Assembly: GCA_028752905.1 (NCBI GenBank)
Contig: JAQNBH010000252.1
Location: forward strand, 806,001 to 870,000
DNA length: 64,000 nucleotides
Reading direction: 5' to 3'
Origin: Cladorhizidae sp. MBARI D1340-BT2
Taxonomy: Eukaryota > Porifera > Demospongiae > Poecilosclerida > Cladorhizidae
Part shown: positions 9,079-17,871 of the stretch, in pieces
Numbering within the stretch: the first letter of the stretch is position 1
Layout of the letters: the number at the start of each line of letters is the position of its first letter
Notes under the pieces: generated by a model
Databases searched by the model: none
Seen by the model: the letters and a program-made list of their open reading frames with translations, nothing else
Told to the model about the DNA's origin: nothing
Translations under genes and position numbers: made by a program

Positions 9079-10893
9079 TGCACACTTCACTGTAATGGAC
9101 TTGCAAGATAGGTATCTCTCAGTGTTCTCTATCTTGAGCTAAACATGTTAGCTTCATAGATTCTCCACACTTCACTGAATAGACTTGATATATAGCTCTA
9201 AAGGTAGGCCTCTCTCTGTTCTCTCTCTTGATACCAAACATCCGTATATTCTGCATACATAGAATCACAAGATAGGTTTCTCTATGTGTTCTCTATCTTG
9301 ATGCTAAACAGGTTAGCTTCATAGATTCTCCACACTTCACTGTATAAACTTGATATACAGCTATTAAGATAGGTCTCTCCCTGTGCTCTCTGTTGATATC
9401 AAACATCCATAATATTCTGCACACTTCACTGTAATGGACTTGATATGATTCGAATGATAGGTTTCATTATGTGTTCTCTATCTTGATATTTGCCCTAATT
9501 TGGTCTATATGTTTCTCATTTTCCCCCCAAAAATCTTGTATTTTGCCGTAAAGCTCATAACTTTTCTACACTTTACCCCAAAAAGGTCATTTTTATATCA
9601 CCGGATAGCCCTTCTAATTATCTGTCTTTTGTACGTGCCAAAATTTTGAGTACTCTAAGTATTAGCAAGTTATGGTGATTTGAAGTGGTAAGGTTTGCGA
9701 TCTTTCCTGGCGTTTTCCAGTTGCCAAAGCGGTGGCCTGCCAGTGAAAAACCACTACATTTATTGATAATCTGTTGACATGTTGCAGATAAGGGCCTTCT
9801 CTATCAGTTGACAAAATCTGGGACTTTGGTCTTGTTAATTAGGGCAGTTATGAATTGTACTCTTACTTGATGCTAAACATGTTAGCTTCGTAGATTATCC
9901 ACACTTCACTGAATAGACTTGATGTATAGCTATTAAGATAGGACTCTCTAAGTGCTCTCTCTTGATACCAAACATCCATATATTCTGCACACTTCACTGT
10001 AATGGACTTGCAAGATAGGTATCTCTCAGTGTTCTCTATCTTGAGCTAAACATGTTAGCTTCATAGATTCTCCACACTTCACTGAATAGACTTGATATAT
10101 AGCTCTAAAGGTAGGCCTCTCTCTGTTCTCTCTCTTGATACCAAACATCCGTATATTCTGCATACATAGAATCACAAGATAGGTTTCTCTATGTGTTCTC
10201 TATCTTGATGCTAAACAGGTTAGCTTCATAGATTCTCCACACTTCACTGTATAAACTTGATATACAGCTATTAAGATAGGTCTCTCCCTGTGCTCTCTGT
10301 TGATATCAAACATCCATAATATTCTGCAAACTTCACTGTAATGGACTTGATATGATTCGAATGATAGGTTTCATTATGTGTTCTCTATCTTGATATTTGC
10401 CCTAATTTGGTCTATATGTTTCTCATTTTCCCCCCAAAAATCTTGTTATTTAGCCGTAATGCTCATAACTTTTCTACACTTTACCCAAAAAAGATAATTT
10501 TTATATCACCGGATAGCCCTTCTAATTATCTGTCTTTTGTATGTGCCAAAATTTTGAGTACTCTAAGTATTAGCAAGTTATGGTGATTTGAAGTGGTAAG
10601 GTTTGCGATCTTTCCTGGCGTTTTACAGTTGCCAAAGCGGTGGCCTGCCAGTGAAAAACCACTACATTTATTGATAATCTGTTGACATGTTGCAGATAAG
10701 GGCCTTCTCTATCAGTTGACAAAATCTGGGACTTTGGTCTTGTTAATTAGGGCAGTTATGAATTGTACTCTTACTTGATGCTAAACATGTTAGCTTCGTA
10801 GATTATCCACACTTCACTGAATAGACTTGATGTATAGCTATTAAGATAGGACTCTCTAAGTGCTCTCTCTTGATACCAAACATCCATATATTC
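9079..10893. repeat. Two-unit block, first copy (units 11-12, 1815 bp)
   Basis: Unit 11 has the 1-bp deletion CTTGTATTTT and AAAAAGGTC. Unit 12 has TTATTTAGCCGTAATG and GTATGTGCC. The same ordered pair follows immediately in units 13-14, so this is a recent two-unit duplication. Unit 12 alone has TTTTACAG where unit 14 has TTTTCCAG. Confidence 0.88.
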
Positions 10894-12708
10894 TGCACAC
10901 TTCACTGTAATGGACTTGCAAGATAGGTATCTCTCAGTGTTCTCTATCTTGAGCTAAACATGTTAGCTTCATAGATTCTCCACACTTCACTGAATAGACT
11001 TGATATATAGCTCTAAAGGTAGGCCTCTCTCTGTTCTCTCTCTTGATACCAAACATCCGTATATTCTGCATACATAGAATCACAAGATAGGTTTCTCTAT
11101 GTGTTCTCTATCTTGATGCTAAACAGGTTAGCTTCATAGATTCTCCACACTTCACTGTATAAACTTGATATACAGCTATTAAGATAGGTCTCTCCCTGTG
11201 CTCTCTGTTGATATCAAACATCCATAATATTCTGCACACTTCACTGTAATGGACTTGATATGATTCGAATGATAGGTTTCATTATGTGTTCTCTATCTTG
11301 ATATTTGCCCTAATTTGGTCTATATGTTTCTCATTTTCCCCCCAAAAATCTTGTATTTTGCCGTAAAGCTCATAACTTTTCTACACTTTACCCCAAAAAG
11401 GTCATTTTTATATCACCGGATAGCCCTTCTAATTATCTGTCTTTTGTACGTGCCAAAATTTTGAGTACTCTAAGTATTAGCAAGTTATGGTGATTTGAAG
11501 TGGTAAGGTTTGCGATCTTTCCTGGCGTTTTCCAGTTGCCAAAGCGGTGGCCTGCCAGTGAAAAACCACTACATTTATTGATAATCTGTTGACATGTTGC
11601 AGATAAGGGCCTTCTCTATCAGTTGACAAAATCTGGGACTTTGGTCTTGTTAATTAGGGCAGTTATGAATTGTACTCTTACTTGATGCTAAACATGTTAG
11701 CTTCGTAGATTATCCACACTTCACTGAATAGACTTGATGTATAGCTATTAAGATAGGACTCTCTAAGTGCTCTCTCTTGATACCAAACATCCATATATTC
11801 TGCACACTTCACTGTAATGGACTTGCAAGATAGGTATCTCTCAGTGTTCTCTATCTTGAGCTAAACATGTTAGCTTCATAGATTCTCCACACTTCACTGA
11901 ATAGACTTGATATATAGCTCTAAAGGTAGGCCTCTCTCTGTTCTCTCTCTTGATACCAAACATCCGTATATTCTGCATACATAGAATCACAAGATAGGTT
12001 TCTCTATGTGTTCTCTATCTTGATGCTAAACAGGTTAGCTTCATAGATTCTCCACACTTCACTGTATAAACTTGATATACAGCTATTAAGATAGGTCTCT
12101 CCCTGTGCTCTCTGTTGATATCAAACATCCATAATATTCTGCAAACTTCACTGTAATGGACTTGATATGATTCGAATGATAGGTTTCATTATGTGTTCTC
12201 TATCTTGATATTTGCCCTAATTTGGTCTATATGTTTCTCATTTTCCCCCCAAAAATCTTGTTATTTAGCCGTAATGCTCATAACTTTTCTACACTTTACC
12301 CAAAAAAGATAATTTTTATATCACCGGATAGCCCTTCTAATTATCTGTCTTTTGTATGTGCCAAAATTTTGAGTACTCTAAGTATTAGCAAGTTATGGTG
12401 ATTTGAAGTGGTAAGGTTTGCGATCTTTCCTGGCGTTTTCCAGTTGCCAAAGCGGTGGCCTGCCAGTGAAAAACCACTACATTTATTGATAATCTGTTGA
12501 CATGTTGCAGATAAGGGCCTTCTCTATCAGTTGACAAAATCTGGGACTTTGGTCTTGTTAATTAGGGCAGTTATGAATTGTACTCTTACTTGATGCTAAA
12601 CATGTTAGCTTCGTAGATTATCCACACTTCACTGAATAGACTTGATGTATAGCTATTAAGATAGGACTCTCTAAGTGCTCTCTCTTGATACCAAACATCC
12701 ATATATTC
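10894..12708. repeat. Two-unit block, second copy (units 13-14, 1815 bp)
   Basis: Repeats the diagnostic variants of 9079-10893 in the same order with equal unit lengths (907 + 908). Confidence 0.88.
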
Positions 12709-13563
12709 TGCACACTTCACTGTAATGGACTTGCAAGATAGGTATCTCTCAGTGTTCTCTATCTTGAGCTAAACATGTTAGCTTCATAGATTCTCCACAC
12801 TTCACTGAATAGACTTGATATATAGCTCTAAAGGTAGGCCTCTCTCTGTTCTCTCTCTTGATACCAAACATCCGTATATTCTGCATACATAGAATCACAA
12901 GATAGGTTTCTCTATGTGTTCTCTATCTTGATGCTAAACAGGTTAGCTTCATAGATTCTCCACACTTCACTGTATAAACTTGATATACAGCTATTAAGAT
13001 AGGTCTCTCCCTGTGCTCTCTGTTGATATCAAACATCCATAATATTCTGCAAACTTCACTGTAATGGACTTGATATGATTCGAATGATAGGTTTCATTAT
13101 GTGTTCTCTATCTTGATATTTGCCCTAATTTGGTCTATATGTTTCTCATTTTCCCCCCAAAAATCTTGTTATTTTGCCGTAAAGCTCATAACTTTTCTAC
13201 ACTTTACCCCAAAAAGATCATTTTTATATCACCGGATAGCCCTTCTAATTATCTGTCTTTTGTACGTGCCAAAATTTTGAGTACTCTAAGTATTAGCAAG
13301 TTATGGTGATTTGAAGTGGTAAGGTTTGCGATCTTTCCTGGCGTTTTCCAGTTGCCAAAGCGGTGGCCTGCCAGTGAAAAACCACTACATTTATTGATAA
13401 TCTGTTGACATGTTGCAGATAAGGGCCTTCTCTATCAGTTGACAAAATCTGGGACTTTGGTCTTGTTAATTAGGGCAGTTATGAATTGTACTCTTACTTG
13501 ATGCTAAACATGTTAGCTTCGTAGATTATCCACACTTCACTGAATAGACTTGATGTATAGCTA

Positions 13564-13567
13564 TTAA
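13564..13567. repeat. Left TTAA target-site duplication
   Basis: TTAA of subunit B3 (AGCTATTAA) directly before CCC of the element. The same TTAA follows the right end at 14517-14520. Confidence 0.92.
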
Positions 13568-13581
13568 CCCTCTCACTGGCA
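13568..13581 (+). repeat. Left terminal inverted repeat (14 bp)
   Basis: CCCTCTCACTGGCA. It pairs with 14503-14516 with 13 of 14 positions matching. Similarity stops directly inside. Confidence 0.88.
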
Positions 13582-13584
13582 TAA

Positions 13585-13598
13585 GCGACTTAAGTCGC
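13585..13598. repeat. Perfect 14-bp subterminal palindrome
   Basis: GCGACTTAAGTCGC reads the same on both strands and lies 4 bp inside the left inverted repeat. No matching palindrome lies at the same place near the right end, so the element is asymmetric. It may be a transposase or host-factor site; this is inference. Confidence 0.8.
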
Positions 13599-13792
13599 GA
13601 AAACGGATTAACCGCGACGAAACAATTCATAAAAAATTAACCGTTTGCGGTATTAACTTCAAAAATTGTACGAATATGCCCAAAGCATGCCTCTAATATA
13701 CCCCTGAATATCAGGAAAATACGGAATGAGGAAAGGGAAGTAAACATGCCAGCAAACATCACTTCCGGTTAATTCCCGGTCTCGAAGAAGAA
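13599..13792. other. Left internal region of the transposon, no gene recognised
   Basis: CpG-rich start (GGATTAACCGCGACG, then TTAACCGTTTGCGGTATTAA), then AT-rich sequence with no open frame of note. Position suggests the 5' untranslated and promoter region of the ancestral transposon. No clear TATA box was identified. Confidence 0.4.
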
Positions 13793-14237
13793 ATGGCGAC
13801 TTGCTTTAGAGTAGAGACGAAGCGTTAGACTTCCTATTTGAGGATGACTTCGGCCTGTCCGAGATTGACATTAGTGAATGAGAGGAAGAAAGTGCCTGTG
13901 CTTACCTGGGAAGTGGCGTAGTTGACAGTGATGCTATGGTAGCTATAACAGAAGCTGTTGGCACCGACCACGAAGCAAGTTTTCTAAGTATAGATCGCCC
14001 TACTCTGCCAAGCGAAGCTTCAGACGATAGCGATGGTCATGAAGACTTCCCCCAAGGTAAGAATAGATAAGAGTTGTATAGTAAAGCCTAGTAACTAGCA
14101 TAATAATAACAACTATTTCTCCTGGGAAGGTAGTTTCACTCATGGAGCTGGAGGAGGAGGATGAGGAAGCAGCAGAGGAGAAGACAGGGTTGGAGGAGAG
14201 GTTATTTTACAAACAGTTGTTGTTGACCAAAAGTTGA
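13793..14237 (+). pseudogene. Broken N-terminal remnant of a piggyBac-type transposase (tentative)
   Basis: An ATG at 13793 opens MATCFRVETKR and then hits a stop at 13826. One frame over, reading from 13813, lies a long acidic stretch (RDEALDFLFEDDFGLSEI at its start, SDDSDGHEDFP near its end), broken by TGA at 13879-13881 and closing with TAA at 14068. At least one frameshift and one internal stop therefore separate it from an intact frame. Acidic, Ser/Asp-rich N-termini are common in piggyBac transposases, and the position next to the left terminus fits. A plausible 5' splice site (CAAG/GTAAGA at 14056/14057) and a weak 3' site (GGTAG ending 14133) would join it in frame to a second acidic stretch (MELEEEDEEAAEEKTG from 14142) ending at TGA 14235-14237. 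No DDD catalytic core or Cys-rich tail follows. The family assignment rests on context, not on recognisable catalytic residues. Confidence 0.42.
14057..14133 (+). other. Possible 77-bp intron in the transposase remnant
   Basis: Starts GTAAGA after CAAG, a near-consensus donor, and ends ...TTTCTCCTGGGAAGGTAG, a mediocre acceptor. Splicing would keep the frame between the two acidic stretches. Alternatively the two stretches are unrelated remnants. Confidence 0.3.
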
Positions 14238-14255
14238 CCAGCTAACATTGCTGGT
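14237..14255. repeat. Hairpin, 6-bp stem, in transposon
   Basis: ACCAGC (14237-14242) and GCTGGT (14250-14255) are perfect complements around TAACATT, directly after the last stop of the remnant. There is no T-tract, so no terminator is claimed. Confidence 0.6.
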
Positions 14256-14280
14256 TTCATGTGTAATATGAAATTGAGAT

Positions 14281-14302
14281 GATATAAACCCGATATAAAC
14301 CC
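14281..14302. repeat. Tandem duplication GATATAAACCC x2
   Basis: The 11-bp sequence GATATAAACCC occurs twice back to back (14281-14291, 14292-14302) inside the transposon. It contains a TATAAA word, but nothing downstream supports a promoter. Confidence 0.7.
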
Positions 14303-14349
14303 TTTTATTTTACTTCCTGTCTCTTATAACAATATTCACATTTCTGTGG

Positions 14350-14368
14350 TTTGTTGCTAAGCAACAAA
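14350..14368. repeat. Hairpin, 8-bp stem, in right part of transposon
   Basis: TTTGTTGC (14350-14357) and GCAACAAA (14361-14368) are perfect complements around TAA. The rest of 14303-14502 is AT-rich with no gene seen. Confidence 0.7.
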
Positions 14369-14502
14369 AATTTAACATAACGTCCCTTCATGCATCAGCT
14401 ATCACCTGATATATAGTTGTTCGGTACTTGTCTTCATTAGGTCCTCTATAAAAAAAATTATGTGAAATTGTGTCAATTTTTGTAAAATGTCCTCCGTAAA
14501 TC

Positions 14503-14516
14503 TGCCAGTGAAAGGG
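14503..14516 (-). repeat. Right terminal inverted repeat (14 bp)
   Basis: TGCCAGTGAAAGGG, reverse complement CCCTTTCACTGGCA. One mismatch to the left end, at the fifth base. Confidence 0.88.
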
Positions 14517-14520
14517 TTAA
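14517..14520. repeat. Right TTAA target-site duplication
   Basis: TTAA directly after the terminal GGG, followed by GATAGGACTC, the continuation of B3. Confidence 0.92.
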
Positions 14521-14569
14521 GATAGGACTCTCTAAGTGCTCTCTCTTGATACCAAACATCCATATATTC

Positions 14570-15313
14570 TGCACACTTCACTGTAATGGACTTGCAAGAT
14601 AGGTATCTCTCAGTGTTCTCTATCTTGATGCTAAACAGGTTAGCTTCATAGATTCTCCACACTTCACTGTATAAACTTGATATATAGCTATTAAGATAGG
14701 TCTCTCCCTGTGCTCTCTGTTGATATCAAACATCCATAATATTCTGCAAACTTCACTGTAATGGACTTGATATGATTCGAATGATAGGTTTCATTATGTG
14801 TTCTCTATCTTGATATTTGCCCTAATTTGGTCTATATGTTTCTCATTTTCCCCCCAAAAATCTTGTTATTTTGCCGTAAAGCTCATAACTTTTCTACACT
14901 TTACCCCAAAAAGATCATTTTTATATCACCGGATAGCCCTTCTAATTATCTGTCTTTTGTACGTGCCAAAATTTTGAGTACTCTAAGTATTAGCAAGTTA
15001 TGATGATTTGAAGTGGTAAGGTTTGCGATCTTTCCTGGCGTTTTCCAGTTGCCAAAGCGGTGGCCTGCCAGTGAAAAACCACTACATTTATTGATAATCT
15101 GTTGACATGTTGCAGATAAGGGCCTTCTCTATCAGTTGACAAAATCTGGGACTTTGGTCTTGTTAATTAGGGCAGTTATGAATTGTACTCTTACTTGATG
15201 CTAAACATGTTAGCTTCGTAGATTATCCACACTTCACTGAATAGACTTGATGTATAGCTATTAAGATAGGACTCTCTAAGTGCTCTCTCTTGATACCAAA
15301 CATCCATATATTC
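14570..15313. repeat. Short unit 16 (744 bp, 164-bp A/B deletion)
   Basis: A1 sequence continues through TCTCTCAGTGTTCTCTATCTTGA and then switches to the A2 ending TGCTAAACAGG. The rest of A1, all of B1 and the start of A2 are missing, 164 bp in total. The switch falls in the 16 bp shared by A1 and A2 (14613-14628). Confidence 0.93.
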
Positions 15314-16220
15314 TGCACACTTCACTGTATGGACTTGCAAGATAGGTATCTCTCAGTGTTCTCTATCTTGAGCTAAACATGTTAGCTTCATAGATTCTCC
15401 ACACTTCACTGAATAGACTTGATATATAGCTCTAAAGGTAGGCCTCTCTCTGTTCTCTCTCTTGATACCAAACATCCGTATATTCTGCATACATAGAATC
15501 ACAAGATAGGTTTCTCTATGTGTTCTCTATCTTGATGCTAAACAGGTTAGCTTCATAGATTCTCCACACTTCACTGTATAAACTTGATATACAGCTATTA
15601 AGATAGGTCTCTCCCTGTGCTCTCTGTTGATATCAAACATCCATAATATTCTGCACACTTCACTGTAATGGACTTGATATGATTCGAATGATAGGTTTCA
15701 TTATGTGTTCTCTATCTTGATATTTGCCCTAATTTGGTCTATATGTTTCTCATTTTCCCCCCAAAAATCTTGTTATTTTGCCGTAAAGCTCATAACTTTT
15801 CTACACTTTACCCCAAAAAGATCATTTTTATATCACCGGATAGCCCTTCTAATTATCTGTCTTTTGTACGTGCCAAAATTTTGAGTACTCTAAGTATTAG
15901 CAAGTTATGGTGATTTGAAGTGGTAAGGTTTGCGATCTTTCCTGGCGTTTTCCAGTTGCCAAAGCGGTGGCCTGCCAGTGAAAAACCACTACATTTATTG
16001 ATAATCTGTTGACATGTTGCAGATAAGGGCCTTCTCTATCAGTTGACAAAATCTGGGACTTTGGTCTTGTTAATTAGGGCAGTTATGAATTGTACTCTTA
16101 CTTGATGCTAAACATGTTAGCTTCGTAGATTATCCACACTTCACTGAATAGACTTGATGTATAGCTATTAAGATAGGACTCTCTAAGTGCTCTCTCTTGA
16201 TACCAAACATCCATATATTC

Positions 16221-16964
16221 TGCACACTTCACTGTAATGGACTTGCAAGATAGGTATCTCTCAGTGTTCTCTATCTTGATGCTAAACAGGTTAGCTTCAT
16301 AGATTCTCCACACTTCACTGTATAAACTTGATATATAGCTATTAAGATAGGTCTCTCCCTGTGCTCTCTGTTGATATCAAATATCCATAATATTCTGCAA
16401 ACTTCACTGTAATGGACTTGATATGATTCGAATGATAGGTTTCATTATGTGTTCTCTATCTTGATATTTGCCCTAATTTGGTCTATATGTTTCTCATTTT
16501 CCCCCAAAAAATCTTGTTATTTTGCCGTAAAGCTCATAACTTTTCTACACTTTACCCCAAAAAGATCATTTTTATATCACCGGATAGCCCTTCTAATTAT
16601 CTGTCTTTTGTACGTGCCAAAATTTTGAGTACTCTAAGTATTAGCAAGTTATGATGATTTGAAGTGGTAAGGTTTGCGATCTTTCCTGGCGTTTTCCAGT
16701 TGCCAAAGCGGTGGCCTGCCAGTGAAAAACCACTACATTTATTGATAATCTGTTGACATGTTGCAGATAAGGGCCTTCTCTATCAGTTGACAAAATCTGG
16801 GACTTTGGTCTTGTTAATTAGGGCAGTTATGAATTGTACTCTTACTTGATGCTAAACATGTTAGCTTCGTAGATTATCCACACTTCACTGAATAGACTTG
16901 ATGTATAGCTATTAAGATAGGACTCTCTAAGTGCTCTCTCTTGATACCAAACATCCATATATTC
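16221..16964. repeat. Short unit 18 (744 bp)
   Basis: Same A1/A2 junction and length as the unit at 14570. It also shares TTATGATG in the core, so the two are copies of one deletion event. It differs in AAATATCC (B2) and in a C5A6 run. Confidence 0.93.
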
Positions 16965-17871
16965 TGCACACTTCACTGTATGGACTTGCAAGATAGGTAT
17001 CTCTCAGTGTTCTCTATCTTGAGCTAAACATGTTAGCTTCATAGATTCTCCACACTTCACTGAATAGACTTGATATATAGCTCTAAAGGTAGGCCTCTCT
17101 CTGTTCTCTCTCTTGATACCAAACATCCGTATATTCTGCATACATAGAATCACAAGATAGGTTTCTCTATGTGTTCTCTATCTTGATGCTAAACAGGTTA
17201 GCTTCATAGATTCTCCACACTTCACTGTATAAACTTGATATACAGCTATTAAGATAGGTCTCTCCCTGTGCTCTCTGTTGATATCAAACATCCATAATAT
17301 TCTGCACACTTCACTGTAATGGACTTGATATGATTCGAATGATAGGTTTCATTATGTGTTCTCTATCTTGATATTTGCCCTAATTTGGTCTATATGTTTC
17401 TCATTTTCCCCCCAAAAATCTTGTTATTTTGCCGTAAAGCTCATAACTTTTCTACACTTTACCCCAAAAAGATCATTTTTATATCACCGGATAGCCCTTC
17501 TAATTATCTGTCTTTTGTACGTGCCAAAATTTTGAGTACTCTAAGTATTAGCAAGTTATGGTGATTTGAAGTGGTAAGGTTTGCGATCTTTCCTGGCGTT
17601 TTCCAGTTGCCAAAGCGGTGGCCTGCCAGTGAAAAACCACTACATTTATTGATAATCTGTTGACATGTTGCAGATAAGGGCCTTCTCTATCAGTTGACAA
17701 AATCTGGGACTTTGGTCTTGTTAATTAGGGCAGTTATGAATTGTACTCTTACTTGATGCTAAACATGTTAGCTTCGTAGATTATCCACACTTCACTGAAT
17801 AGACTTGATGTATAGCTATTAAGATAGGACTCTCTAAGTGCTCTCTCTTGATACCAAACATCCATATATTC

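Larger units (their letters stand above)
13568..14516. mobile_element. Non-autonomous piggyBac-like DNA transposon, 949 bp
   Basis: The element is flanked by TTAA on both sides (13564-13567, 14517-14520) and begins CCC and ends GGG, as piggyBac-superfamily elements do. Its 14-bp terminal inverted repeats differ at one position (CCCTCTCACTGGCA against CCCTTTCACTGGCA in reverse complement). Removing it plus one TTAA restores the satellite unit. At 949 bp it cannot encode the usual transposase of roughly 500-600 residues, and no catalytic domain is seen, so it would depend on a transposase supplied in trans. It keeps a broken acidic N-terminal coding piece (13793-14237). It has ten CpGs in its first ~115 bp, against nine in a whole 908-bp unit. 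Confidence 0.88.
12709..14569. repeat. Unit 15, interrupted by a transposon in subunit B3
   Basis: The unit runs 12709-13567, is interrupted by a transposon plus one TTAA copy (13568-14520), and resumes with GATAGGACTC at 14521. Removing those 953 bp restores a 908-bp unit exactly. Confidence 0.95.
14570..17871. repeat. Duplicated short-plus-long block (units 16-17 and 18-19, 1651 bp each)
   Basis: 14570-16220 and 16221-17871 each contain a 744-bp unit followed by a 907-bp unit with GTATGG and GCACACTT. Equal lengths and shared variants show a two-unit duplication. The transposon next door was not included. Confidence 0.9.

Noticed and set aside
14281..14302. TATA box / promoter in the transposon
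   Set aside because: TATAAA words come from an 11-bp tandem duplication, with no gene or start downstream.
14402..14662. 86-codon open frame on the - strand across the transposon right end
   Set aside because: It begins in satellite sequence and runs through the insertion junction into AT-rich transposon sequence; a chance read-through.
16098..16313. 71-codon open frame on the - strand, repeated identically at 21381-21596 and 24848-25063
   Set aside because: Created by the 164-bp deletion junction of the short units, which changes the frame between subunits. It lies in satellite repeats with no codon-level conservation or family likeness. The identity of the copies reflects array homogenisation.
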